Both the position numbers and the translations under genes were made by a program. Of a DNA stretch of 64,000 bases, positions 22,585-33,301 are shown piece by piece (position 1 is the first letter of the stretch; each line of letters begins with the position of its first letter). The notes below the pieces were generated by a model, which saw nothing but the letters and a program-made list of their open reading frames with translations, did not search any database and was not told the DNA's origin. The DNA is from Toxonevra muliebris (lineage: Eukaryota; Arthropoda; Insecta; Diptera; Pallopteridae). The DNA is taken from the NCBI GenBank assembly GCA_963691655.1, contig OY829328.1, forward strand, positions 33,127,890 through 33,191,889, written 5' to 3'.

Positions 22585-22777
22585 CGGGTGATCCACGGCT
22601 TCCGATATATCCAAGCGATGCATGTGCTAGCATATTTACGCTTACGTGTAACTGTGAAACAAAATTTCCTTTCGAAAAATAAAAAACCAAGCTTTAAATT
22701 TTTTTTGGAATTGCACGTGTTCGGCGGAATTATCCAAACATACTAGTAAAAATATCAAAATTGTTTGGGTGTACCTA

Positions 22778-23535
22778 GTAGTGTCCGACTGAAGGTGATT
22801 TTTTGGCCGAAGCCGAACTTCGGCCATTCATCTAACTTTCGGCCGAAACCGAAGCCGAAGACTGACGGATTTTTAAAATATAAAAAATAGAAATCTGAAA
22901 GTAAATTTTTTCTACCTATGTATTTGAAAACATATACAGAAAAATATAAATAGTAGATACTCCAAATAAAAAGCTGACCAGTAACACTAAATAACTGTTC
23001 ACTGTCGAAGGAGCTGACAAATATTATTTATTTCAAGATTCATTAAAAAATTTGTTTACGTCAAAATATAAAGTTACAACGACACCTGTGTCAAAAAAAA
23101 AAGTTGGCCGATGGCTGCCATGATTCTGCTTATCTAAAATGAAAGATTGAAACAGCGTATTAATCGATAGACCTGTAGCCGGAACCACAATTAGCTCTCT
23201 AGTTCCCAAATGTTTGTACGGTTGTAAATCTGTGGGTTACTTCAAAAGTAAAAATGGAACAAGCAAACGGAAAAAATATAACACAGATATTGTAATGAAA
23301 ATACTTTATATAACCACTTCATATTTATTTATTTATATAAATTTTTACTGCCAATCTATAGTAAAAATTATTATAAAATAAAATGCTTATAATCTTCGGC
23401 TTCGGCAAAATACTTCGGCCAAAACTTCGGCTTCGGCAAAATACTTCGGCCATTTTTTGCCGAAGCAGAAGCCGAAGGTGTAATTTTAGGCCGAATAGCC
23501 GAAGAACCGAAGCCGAATATTCGGTCGGACACTAA
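22778..23535. mobile_element. TIR element rich in CCGAAG/CTTCGG, likely DNA transposon
   Basis: Ends read GTAGTGTCCGAC on the left and TTAGTGTCCGAC on the reverse strand at the right, and TACCTA flanks both sides (22772-22777, 23536-23541). Subterminal regions are packed with CTTCGGC and GCCGAAG in both orientations (about 22803-22860 and 23395-23522), giving strong foldback potential. The 758-bp body has no transposase. Superfamily is unassigned; the 6-bp flanking match is the best evidence of a target duplication. Confidence 0.7.
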
Positions 23536-23996
23536 TACCTAACTACCAAATTTTATATCCCTATATACTTTAAATTGGTAAAAACCTGACCATCAAATAT
23601 TTTTTTTCAAATCGATTTTTTTAAAAATTGTGACGTATAGGGGAAAAACTGAAAACGTCATCGTGTTCAGCGTGCCCGAATTATGTAGAAAAATATATTC
23701 GAGTTCTTGCATTTTATTTATTTTTTTTTTCATTTTCTGTGGCACTGTTATATCGAATGATTAGGCAAAATTTAATTCAAAAGAATATCTATCAGAAAAA
23801 TATTTTATTATTCAGTCGCCACTAATAATTAAAATTGTTTGCTTGTTTATTTCACCACAGTATCACATTTATGGCAATATTCCATAATAGTAGTAAACAG
23901 TAGCAAAACTCATCAGAACATTATGTGATAACAAACAAGTGAAAACAAATTAAAAAGCTCTTCTGAGATTAACTCAGCAACTCCCAAAAAAAAAAC

Positions 23997-24034
23997 TATA
24001 AATAAATCAATTTTTGTACCTAGTAACTTCAGTA
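23997..24034 (+). promoter_or_regulatory. Core promoter of GST gene 7 (TATA + initiator)
   Basis: TATAAATAAA at 23997-24006 and TCAGTA at 24029-24034 (initiator A at 24031) copy the arrangement of gene 6. This places the transcription start before the ATG at 24092 and makes an in-frame upstream extension to 24014 part of promoter/leader, not protein. Confidence 0.6.
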
Positions 24035-24091
24035 TCGCTTGACTGCTACATCAGACTTAAACGTGTAAAGTGTTTTAAAACTCTCACAACT

Positions 24092-24760
24092 ATGGGAAAA
24101 CTTAATTTATATGGATATGATGCCTCGCCACCAGTGCGCGCAGTTATGTTGACACTCAAAGCACTCGCATTACCATTCGAATACAAACAAGTGAATCTTC
24201 TAGAAAGCGAACAACTATCCACAGAGTATCTCGCAAAAAATCCACAGCACACTGTGCCCACGCTTGAAGATGATGGTCACTTTATATGGGATTCACATGC
24301 GATTATGGCTTACTTGGTACGCAAGTACGGTAAAGACGATTCACTATATCCCAAGGATTATCTAAAACGTGCAGTTGTCGATCAACGTCTACACTTTGAA
24401 TCGGGCGTCATCTTTCAAGGTGCCTTACGCAACATCACTGCACCACTTCTCTTCAAGAATGAAACAGATGTACCACAATACAAAATTGATGCAATCATTG
24501 AAGTTTATGAATTTCTCGAAACATTTTTGAAAGAACATAATTATATTGCTGGTGATAAAATGACCATTGCTGATTTTAGCATTATTGCTACTGTTACTTC
24601 GGTTGTGGCTTTTATTGATATTGATGTGGGAAAGTATCCCAAATTGACCGGCTGGATTAAACGTATGCAGCAATTGCCTTACTATCAGGAGGCAAATGAA
24701 AAAGGTGCACAATTACTTGTGGGTATGGTGAAATTAAGAAATATTAATATTATTCAGTAG
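24092..24760 (+). CDS. Epsilon-class glutathione S-transferase (array gene 7)
   Basis: Intronless, 222 residues starting MGKLNLYGYDASPPVRA with catalytic Ser12. The frame stays open upstream to 24014, but that stretch contains no ATG, spans the predicted transcription start and aligns with the untranslated leader of gene 6, so ATG 24092 is chosen. Canonical NPQHTVPTLEDDG, WDSHAI and MTIADFS motifs. It differs from gene 6 at 17 positions, including Asn5 and Tyr9 beside the glutathione site, and Glu for Gly in the C-terminal EANGKG segment. AATAAA at 24805-24810. Function: glutathione conjugation; substrate unknown. Confidence 0.96.
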   Translation: MGKLNLYGYDASPPVRAVMLTLKALALPFEYKQVNLLESEQLSTEYLAKNPQHTVPTLEDDGHFIWDSHAIMAYLVRKYGKDDSLYPKDYLKRAVVDQRLHFESGVIFQGALRNITAPLLFKNETDVPQYKIDAIIEVYEFLETFLKEHNYIAGDKMTIADFSIIATVTSVVAFIDIDVGKYPKLTGWIKRMQQLPYYQEANEKGAQLLVGMVKLRNINIIQ

Positions 24761-25684
24761 GAGTAGTATGCAATTGTAGTGTAATTATAACTGAAAAAAA
24801 AATTAATAAATACAAAGTTTAAAAACAATTAAAGTGTAATTTAAATGTGAAGAGGTTGTGATGCATGTTGTAACGTTGAGACGTCTAGTTCACATAGTTT
24901 ATTCTGCTAATTTAGCAAAACATTTCGTGCCTTAGTTGATCGCGAAAAGCTTTCAGAATTATATGCTATGAAATGTGAATACTGAGCTCAACCGGTATTA
25001 AATTAATACTTTCTAGCTATGTCGTTTTTATTTTAAGTATAGGCTCTTATGCATAAACTTACATACACTCGCCCACATAAGTTTATATACGATAAAATTG
25101 TTCGATTTTCTAACGTAATAATAAAATGTGAACATTTTTTTAAAACAGTTTTGTTGTTTTGTATCTTTTTTTTTTAATTTTTTGTTGTCAACAAACGAAA
25201 ACAACTTCAATTAGTAAAGCATGTAAAACGGAGGAAAAAGAGTAACCTTTTTTTTGAAATCTCTCAAAATTTTAAGAAATCTAAACTTGTCCATGCCTTC
25301 TCGTCTATCGAAAGTCGTTACCGTTTTACTCATTTAGATATTGTTATATTTGCATCAAAAAATTTTCGATCGTTTTCTGCAAGACTGTCATAAGACAAAA
25401 AAACAATTTTTTGAGAAAATCTCATTTAAAGTTTTTAATGAACTACCATTATGTAGAATGCAATAAAGAGGAATAAGGTACCCTGGATGGAGTTCTTATG
25501 CTTTCGCCATGAAATTTTTATTTTCATTCATATTTTTTATACATGATTAATTTTTTTATTAAATTTACTTACATTTTTGCGCCGACTACTTTATTTCACT
25601 TGTTGCTGCTAAAGTGAATTCAAATCACTTTTTTTTATTGATGAATTCGGTTTTATTTACGAATTCGTTCGAAATTCACTCTTA

Positions 25685-25752
25685 ACAACGAGTAAGAAAA
25701 TAAAAGTGAAAGTAGATTCTAGAACACCAAACAGTGAAATTGATGTGACTTC
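25685..25752 (-). repeat. Fragment of the 40712-41496 inverted-repeat element
   Basis: Reverse complement carries TCACATCAATTTCACTGTTT, GGTGTTCTAGAA and TTATTTTCTTACTCGTTG in the same order and spacing as 40757-40815. Only the terminal repeat portion is present. Confidence 0.65.
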
Positions 25753-26179
25753 CCATAATATCGAACCTGTTCTTTCATTGCTTAACCTCTTCGTTGTAAT
25801 TAAATTAATAGAAAACATGATGCTTAGGTATTTATTCTTGTAATTTCACTAGAATTTGAAAAAAATAAGTACAATAAATTAAAAAAAATTGAAAAATTTA
25901 AAAACTTTTTAACCGAAAAGGTTAAGCTAATCTTTTCTAGTAGGCCTAGTTCTCATTTAAGTACCCAACATAACACAATGGATTTTGTTTAGTATTCTGA
26001 AATCCTATGGAATGCTTTCTGACCTTTAGCTAAAAGCTAGCACCTCTGTAACGTAAACAGGTCAACATCTAATTGAACATAGCCGACAGATTGTCTAAAG
26101 TTGCATGTTTTTGCTGAATTGACCATTAAAACTTTTTACCTAATTCTATAACATTGAGCAACTTAATCCTTACCGTTTA

Positions 26180-26240
26180 GTAATGATTAGTGTGCTGGTC
26201 TGCTACGCAGGGTGCCCGGCTTCGATACTCGGCATTGTGA
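26180..26240 (+). repeat. tRNA-like SINE remnant
   Basis: The string TTAGTGTGCTGG resembles a pol III A box and GGCTTCGATACTC a B box, about 30 bp apart. The fold is degenerate and flanked by AT-rich repeat-like DNA, so it is read as a SINE head rather than a functional tRNA gene. Confidence 0.4.
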
Positions 26241-27335
26241 AAAAAATGCCAACCCAAAAGAATAAAAATTGCATAAGAAAAGATTTCAATTTCGCCGTTC
26301 GGATTTGACATAACATTTTTGAAAGACTTCTATGTTTTTCATAATAACGTTTAAGGTTCGTCCTTTTTTATTCAATTTAATTTTCAGTTCCCAATCCTTG
26401 TGATTTCATATTTATACGTTTAAATACATAAAATAATTTGGAATAGTATTTTTTACAACGTTGATAATTGTTTATAAACTTTATTTAATTTGTTGTTCAG
26501 AAGTAAAAGTTCTTAATTTAATTTCATAGAAAAAGCTATTGAAGGCCGAAAATTATGCGTTGGAGTCTGAAAATTTTCGGCGGGAACTAGGAAAATCTGT
26601 ACTATAATCCGAAAATTCTGTTCTGTATTAAAAAAAAAATGTGATGGTGGAGAAATTGTGTAAACGTCTGAAAATTAATATCAGATGATTCGCAGTCGTA
26701 GTCCTTGTTATTTAATTTTAAAGAACTCACTCCAATCTCTATAATTAGATGAATTTAAGTTAGCTATTTTTGCTACTATTGCAATCTTATTATAAAGCTA
26801 CAATTATTTTTATGCATAGAATGGGACTTGATTTTTGAATACAATAAATATCTCTGGTAAAGAAGAGTCAGTTTTACCGTACTTTTTTGAAAGATGTCTG
26901 CACATATTTTATTGCGAAATCACTCACTCGACATAGGGCATCAAAAACAACAGCTCATGATTTCCTATCGTTTCCTCCGACTGCTCACCTCCAGTGTGCC
27001 CGAAAATTTGTCTTTTTATGCTACAATTATCACCCAAAGTTGCACACACCCCCTGTATCACACATAAATACATATATTGCAATATACGAGCAAACTATTT
27101 CATGATAAGAAATTAAGCTTAATTTAAAATTAAATAGCGAAAAAAGTACAACTGCAAAACAAAGTTCAAAGCTTCACTAGCTACTCATTCACATTCATTC
27201 AATAAATAGATACAGATTTCAGTTTTATAACGACGCGGTACACAGCAACAACTTTCGACTAATACCTTGTAACAAAAGAAAGACATAAAAGACATACACA
27301 CAAAAGCTAACAGCAACACTGATAGCACCAACGTC

Positions 27336-28004
27336 ATGGGTAAATTAATTTTATATGGCCTTGAACCCAGTCCACCAGTGCGTGCATGCAAGATGACTTT
27401 ACAAGCGTTGGGGTTGCAATATGACTACAAATTAGTGAACCTCTTGGCAAAAGAGCATAAAACTAAAGATTTTCTACGTAAAAATCCACAACACACTGTA
27501 CCTACGCTAGAAGATGATGGTAACTTTATATGGGATTCACATGCAATTATGGCTTACTTGGTACGCAAGTACGGTAAAGATGATAAACTGTATCCTAAGG
27601 ATGCACTACAACGTGCCGTGGTCGATCAACGTTTGCACTTCGAGTCAGGTGTATTATTTCAAGGTTGTGTGCGTAATATTGCGATACCGGTGTTTTATCA
27701 AAATGCTACCGAAGTGCCGCGTACGAAAATTGATGCCATCTACGAGGCATACGATTTTCTAGAGGCTTTTTTGAATGGTGGTGCAGAATATTTATGTGGT
27801 GCAACATTAACAATCGCAGATTTTAGTTGCATTTCAAGTGTAACTAGTTTAGTGGGCTTGGCCCCAATCGATGTCGCCAAATATCCGAAATTAAATGCAT
27901 GGATGGAACGTATGGCCAGACTGCCTCAATACGATCAAACAAATGGAAATGGTGCACAAATGTTAATCGATAATTTTAGCGCTAAAATAAAGAAAATTAT
28001 ATAA
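27336..28004 (+). CDS. Epsilon-class glutathione S-transferase (array gene 8)
   Basis: Complete intronless ORF of 222 residues starting MGKLILYGLEPSPPVRA, catalytic Ser12. NPQHTVPTLEDDG, WDSHAI and LTIADFS are present. Distinctive features are PSPPVRACKM in the active-site helix (Cys18), two Cys in the helical domain (GCVRN, YLCGAT) and FLNGGAEYLCG, one residue longer than paralogs at that loop, suggesting a distinct pocket. It is the array's right-hand boundary; nearly 7 kb without genes follow before imd. AATAAA at about 28029-28034 lies 25 bp after the stop. Confidence 0.95.
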   Translation: MGKLILYGLEPSPPVRACKMTLQALGLQYDYKLVNLLAKEHKTKDFLRKNPQHTVPTLEDDGNFIWDSHAIMAYLVRKYGKDDKLYPKDALQRAVVDQRLHFESGVLFQGCVRNIAIPVFYQNATEVPRTKIDAIYEAYDFLEAFLNGGAEYLCGATLTIADFSCISSVTSLVGLAPIDVAKYPKLNAWMERMARLPQYDQTNGNGAQMLIDNFSAKIKKII

Positions 28005-29329
28005 TTAGTTGCCGTCTCAATGCATAATAATAAAATAATCAAATTTTATCAATTTACATTTGAATCGGAATCTATTTGCAATTTAATACAACACAAACAC
28101 CAGACGGCACAGCACAAGTTGTTTGCCTTCGTCGTGATTTATTTGGAACGTCAGCGGCGTTGATAACTTTAGTTTTAACTCAAATTGATTACAAATATTA
28201 ACAATAATTGCATACAAAATTAATCAATTGTTTTCTACCCACTTTGAATCTTGAGTGCTAAATAAACTTGCTCAGTTTCTTTCATTTTTAAATTTTTTAT
28301 TATTATTTGTTACTAACGACATTAGAATATATTACTTATATATTATTATCAAATTTATAAATTTCTAATAAAAAATAAATTCACTTTACAAGTGTTCGAC
28401 GGTTTCGATTTTCATTTAATATTTAAATTTAATCACAAATTAAAATGCACAAATTTAGATTTTTTAAACCTACTTTTAAACATAAGAATATGTTTAAATA
28501 AATTTAGTATATATTTGTTTTATTTCAAGCTTAATTCGGAAATATTTTGTTTAATAAATTTCTTTAATAGAAATGAATTTTTTTTAACTATTCGATTACA
28601 TACCAATAAACAGCAGTCGTCGTCATGGCCTAAATGTATAAAAATATTAAATTTCATTTACCTATTGTGAAATTATCTTTTTCTTTCTTTTAAAAAAAAC
28701 AGATCGTCACCCTGCAATTATACTGACGTACATCACGAATCGGGAAAAATGAGTTAAGATTGTCATTTATGATAACGTTTCAAGCTCTATCGATGCATAT
28801 CTTTTATAGATTAGGAGATATTCAGTGTCGTTTTTACCGTATACGCCACAAAATACATTAAAAATATTCTTATAGTACCGTAAACGCCAAATTTGTGGAT
28901 ATACAGCAAAATTTAGTATACAAATACGGAAAAAAAAGTTCAACATTATTCCGACGTACGTGCAGAAAAAGCATAATACTATTTTTTCAATCAAACTTTA
29001 TTCTGAAAAATTAAATAAGTTAGGCTTTCGGGTAACTCAATTTAGTAAAATAAATTTATTAAGAATAATCAAAATAAACTTTTTGTTATAAACCTTACGA
29101 CTTCTGCAGCTTAAATAAGATGCAAAACTTTCCCTCTAGGAGTAATAATGGTTTTTGGTTTTTGGAGTAATAATGTTAGTAGAGTATTCTTAAAACTTCG
29201 CAATTTGAGAGTATCTGCTACATTTGGATATCCAGTATATACCATATATCCAGTATAAACTGGATATCCAGTTAGTACTCTGAGCTCGTATACAGTAAAG
29301 TTGACTCTCATTAGCTCCACAAGCTCGAA
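28005..29329. other. Intergenic, no gene seen
   Basis: AT-rich DNA right of GST gene 8. Only local features are visible, such as a TATCCAGTATATACC / ACTGGATATCCAG inverted-repeat cluster near 29227-29275. ORFs here are short and Phe/Ile/Lys-rich, as expected by chance. Confidence 0.5.
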
Positions 29330-29680
29330 GTGGCTTTCAATAATGTAACACGCTACGTTTATGGGCTGAGAAGATTTGATAACATAACTTCATGGAGAAA
29401 CCGAATTTTTGATTATCTGAAAGCTAGAAATTGTATATTCCAGTTCAAACTAATTCTAAATAAGACTTCTCTGTTTTTGTACGATAAGCTGATCTACTCT
29501 CAGTTTTCAAGGTGCCTAAATTTTATTGTACCCAAGTTCAAATACCTTAATTAATCTAGAATATTTTTCGTTAACATCATTAGACTATGGAAAGCACTTC
29601 CTTTACAAATTAAAAGAAACATAAATATGTATAATGTTAAGCCATTACTACCTAAATTCTTTTCTAATGGAAAGTTTTAA
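29330..29680 (+). pseudogene. LINE ORF2 C-terminal fragment
   Basis: The frame at 29330 gives an RYVYGLRRFDNITSWRNRI segment, FKLILNKTSLFLYDKLIYS and SRCLNFIVPKFKY. After a stop, the next stretch gives FFVNIIRLWKALPLQIKRN and ends in a TAA at about 29680. The alternation of hydrophobic helix, Y(D/E)K(L/I), then an IRLWxxLP block is typical of the end of non-LTR retrotransposon proteins. No reverse transcriptase core remains. The stretch 29681-30966 has nothing I can name. Confidence 0.6.
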
Positions 29681-30966
29681 ATTGTTTCAAAAATTGTGTC
29701 CTTAGATTCCTACTGTTAATATGTCAGTTGTTTTATTTGGCCTTAACCCTCTAGTAGGCCAATTTTTTCAGCATTACAAAATATGAGGATTGGTTGATTT
29801 TAATGTATAAAACTGGGAAATGAAGTCGAAAATCGAATTGGAGTCATTATTTTTGTTTAAGGTGAGAAACTAGGTGGTACATCAAAAAGTTTATCCCGAT
29901 AAATGGAAAAGTAAAAAATTATTATGTATTCAAATTGCATAAATATAAAATATAATCAATTTCCCACTCCAACTAACAACTATAAATATTTTTTATTGAA
30001 AATTAAAATTATCGCCAATAATTTTAATATCACCTAAAATTATTTTTTTCGTAAATTACGAAAATCTGATTTTATCGCCAGTTAAAACTCCCACTACCAT
30101 CTTTAATATTGAACATCGGAGCGAAATGACTTGTTTCTATAAAAATAATAAGTATGAAAACATACAAATTTCAACACTACGCATACATTTCTTATTTCAG
30201 AATTTCATTATAATTAAAGGTTTAATATCCCGACTGACGGCATTTGCCAAAGTCGTATGAATGTTCAAATTATAAATAAGACTTATTTATGCATATATTG
30301 TAAAAACTAACAAAATATGAACAATAAGTTGAATTGAAATTGAATTGGTAATGTAATGTAAGTAAAGTAAATTCTGAGGTTGGATCTAATTTATGCGGCT
30401 CGCATCAAGTTTTATGTGTCTGGTTTATATTTTTGAAGTTCGAGTAAAACTTGTGGGATCGGACTTCTAGTCGGATTTATGAGGTTGGGGAATTTGAATT
30501 GCAGTTGAGTAGTACGACATAAATTTTTAACTTTGAATTGATGTACTGGAGCCAAATTAGTGAGTTGACATTGAAGTTATAGAATCGGAGTTTAATTATT
30601 GAAGACTATAATCAATCTATTTTGTTGCTGGAATTCGAAAAATGTGTGTTTGAATCTGAAAATTGTGTGTTGGAGCTCAAAAATTCTGTGAGGATTCAAA
30701 AATTATGTGTTAGAGCTCGAAATTTTTATGTTCAGAGCCAAAAATTTTGTGTTGGAACCCGACAATTTTGTGATAGAGCACGAATATTTCATCAGAATTT
30801 GAAATATTTTTAGTTGAAGTCTAAAAATTCAGTTTTGGAATTTGAAAATATATGCAAATATTCTATACTGTACTACTTTTTATAAAATAAAAAACAATTT
30901 AATAAAACACAATTTAAATATAATTGAAGAAGAAAATCAACACATTATTTTAGAAACCAATTAACT

Positions 30967-31130
30967 ATGAGATCACATTTCTACCGTACATTTATATCCA
31001 TACGACATTACAGTATTCAAATTTTCAATAAACTTCCAAATGAAATAAAAAACGCTAGAAATGTTATGTTTTTTAAAAATAATTTGAAATGCCTACTTTT
31101 AATTCACTTAATTTCCCAAGGGGGATTAAA
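30967..31130 (+). pseudogene. Second LINE ORF2 C-terminal fragment
   Basis: Reads RSHFYRTFISIRHYSIQIF, NKLPNEIKNARN and FFKNNLKCLLL, again the terminal R-x-F ... W/I-N-x-LP-x-I-R ... FK-x-x-L pattern of LINE proteins. It is not identical to the fragment at 29330. Truncated upstream; poly-T follows. Sequence from 31131 to 31984 holds no supported feature. Confidence 0.55.
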
Positions 31131-31984
31131 TTTTCTTTTCTCAAACATTGTTTTTTTTTTTTTGCGTCATGTACAACGATCAAAATGAATGAGATTTTTA
31201 TCAGCTAGGGGAAAGGTTTTAACCCTCTCTGTATCTTAACAAAAAGAAGCAGAATCAAATACTTTTTTTTTTGGATTTTTGCTACTCCTCACTAAATTGA
31301 TGGCGAGTGATATCTAAAAGTAATCAGCTATATTCTCACACAAAAATATAAATTTTTTTTTTTTAATTTTTTATTTATTAAATAAATTTTATTTACGCAC
31401 TCGTATCAATAAAGAAAAAAAACTCAGTGCTGCTCTCTAAAATTCTATGATACCGCGAAAAATCTGTATTAGAGTTAGGAAAACTGCATACAAGAAATAC
31501 TAAAACGATTACTGCAAGAGTTTTTTGAGATCTACTACTTACTTTTTTTTGATATTTGAAATGTGGTAATTAGAATTAGTTATTTATAAGATTTACTGTT
31601 GTACAAAAGTCGGAGAACACCAGCGTTATCCGTGAGTTTTCAGTATTTTTGGTGCTGAGTGCCATAACTTGTCCTAAGCGCAAAGAAAGTGCGGAAGAAT
31701 GACGTTTAATTGAAGAATATTGCTTTTTTCCTAGTATTTTTAAAATTTGTACTTATTACCCGGTCCGACAAAATGCAATGTGGCTTCACACATTAGAAAA
31801 TTCAATATATTCTAAAAAATTGGATAAGAATAAAATACCCGTGTCTCCCAGTTTCTCTAGATCATCTTGTGTAATAGTTTCAAATACAAATTAATATTTA
31901 ATTAAAATTACTCATACCACCCGTATTCTATATAATAAATATATATTATTTTTTTTATAAATAAAACTAATAAGCACGGTGTAC

Positions 31985-32140
31985 CGTCATAGCGCCCAAC
32001 GTCATAACGCCTAATCAAGCAATGTCATAATGCCCAAAAACATTTTGTTGTTGTGAAATATTTTAAAATTTGCCGTGCCATAGCATAAAGTTCAAGGCAA
32101 TAAATGTCATAGCGCCCACGCCATGTCGCAACACCCAAAT
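31985..32140. repeat. Local repeats of a GTCATAGCGCCCA-like motif
   Basis: GTCATAGCGCCCAACGTC, GTCATAACGCCTA, GTCATAATGCCCA, a CCATAGCATAAAG relic, GTCATAGCGCCCACG and GTCGCAACACCCA occur within 155 bp, an unevenly spaced degenerate direct repeat. It abuts the left end of a hAT element. Origin unknown. Confidence 0.6.
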
Positions 32141-32164
32141 TAAAAATCGAAATGGCCGTAATAC

Positions 32165-33301
32165 CAGCGATGCCAACTTGCGGGGAATTCCCCGATTTGC
32201 GGGTAATTTTACATAGTACGGGGAATCGCGGATTGAGCTGTTTTTGCGTTCAGCTTTTAGTTATTAAAGTCAGTAGAGCATTCTTTGTCAAATTTTATGT
32301 AATGGAAATTGTTTAACTTTTGCAATATTTCATATTTTAGGTCTTAAAATCTTCATCTTTTCTTGGTTTAAAGAAATCTATTTTTAAAAAAGTGTGTAAT
32401 TTGCAGACTGGGGGGTAGTTAACTAAATAATCAGTTAACTATGCATTCAACTACAACTGAAATAGTTGGAATGTAGTTGAAATTATTTCAACTACAACTA
32501 AGTGATAGTTGAAAAAAAAGTAGACCCCCCAGTCTGGTAATTTGAAAGTCTTTTATTTCAAAAATATTTTGTAAAAATTTCAGAGAGAAACACAGAGTGC
32601 TTTCGTAGATATAGACAATTATAAGGCCGAGTGTTAATCAGGCAAAACAGTTGCCTTCCCTTTCGGAAAGGCTAAGCTATGCCTTGGTCCAGCAGCTGCT
32701 GATTAATAAGTCTTAATCCTTGCTGACTAATCTGTAAACTTACAAACTACGGCCAGCCATCATAAAGAAGATGAAGTATATTTTAAATGATTTTTTATTT
32801 GAGCCAAAAGAAAGTCCATGCCTTCTCTTTTGAGAACTTTGATGCCCAAAAGTGGTGTGAGGCTTGTTTATCTTTCAAAATCAGCGTCTAGTAACTCGAA
32901 ACACACCATCTCGTTCAAATTTGATGTAGTAACTACTACCCAATGGGACTAAACTTTGTGCAAAGTCCGTTAGATTTTGAGAGTGGGTTCCCATGAGATA
33001 AAATCATTCATGTATCAAAAAAATTCGAAAGTCAAAAAGAACATTTCTATTAATTTACCAGTCCTATAAAAAATGGTTAAGTTTTCGATCGAGATAGTGC
33101 AGAGCCGCTTTAAAATAACAGTCACCGAGATCAATTTAAAGCCAACGTAAAGGTATTTTTCTTTTTTATAAAATGTTTATATGGAAAGTGCGTATCGTGC
33201 TGTTGTAATATAAAATTATACCGGTGCGGGGAATTTGATCGAAAATCGGGGAATTTCTCGAGGTCTATCGGGGAGACAGAAAAAATGAGTTGGAATCCCT
33301 G
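32165..33301. mobile_element. Non-autonomous hAT-type element
   Basis: Left terminus CAGCGATGCCAACTTG and right terminus (reverse strand) CAGGGATTCCAACTCA match each other and the CAGGGATNCCAACT pattern of many hAT ends. Flanks CGTAATAC and CGCAATAA agree at 6 of 8 positions as a decayed target duplication. GGGGAATT(T/C)-type motifs occur near both ends. The 1137-bp interior lacks transposase but contains a nested MITE (32404-32536) and the dispersed repeat at about 32935. Confidence 0.7.
32404..32536. mobile_element. 133-bp hAT-type MITE with perfect TIR and target duplication
   Basis: Termini are CAGACTGGGGGGT and its exact reverse complement (13 bp). GTAATTTG flanks both sides exactly (32396-32403 and 32537-32544). 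The interior is an imperfect foldback of TAGTTGAA / TTCAACTA motifs. It was inserted into the surrounding hAT element recently enough to keep every diagnostic base. Confidence 0.9.

Larger units (their letters stand above)
18802..23747. mobile_element. Pogo-like DNA transposon with long terminal inverted repeats, carrying two nested insertions
   Basis: Left end 18802 reads CAGTGCAACAGC; right end 23747 on the reverse strand reads CAGTGCCACAG. After an A-rich stretch both continue into a shared block including TGCAAGA, TTCGGGCACGCTGAACACGA, ACAATTTTT, ATCGATTTGAAAAAA and AAAATTTGGTA, about 190 bp of imperfect inverted repeat. Between them lies a decayed pogo/Tigger-type transposase (19331-20880). 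Two younger elements, at 20908-22584 and 22778-23535, sit inside. Target duplication is not clean. Its right edge coincides with the left edge of GST duplication unit B. Confidence 0.7.
23751..25468 (+). repeat. GST duplication unit B
   Basis: Counterpart of 15248-17037, beginning TATCGAATGATT exactly after the pogo-like element ends and finishing after TATGTAGAATGCAATAAA. Promoter, coding region, 3' UTR and some 600 bp of downstream DNA are all collinear with unit A. Contains GST gene 7. Confidence 0.85.
25469..27335. other. Intergenic region upstream of GST gene 8
   Basis: No supported gene. It contains a fragment of the inverted-repeat element seen at 40712-41496 (about 25685-25752), a tRNA-like SINE remnant (about 26180-26240) and AT-rich sequence. 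The ORF at 26887-27105 has no recognisable feature. Confidence 0.5.

Noticed and set aside
20950..22620. Lysine-rich ORFs of KFKPKFRPK type as basic proteins
   Set aside because: They are translations of the degenerate TTTTGGTCTGAATT repeat field in the hAT element and have no start or codon support.
24014..24091. In-frame N-terminal extension of GST gene 7
   Set aside because: No ATG occurs in it, it spans the predicted transcription start, and it aligns with the untranslated leader of the duplicate gene at 15615.
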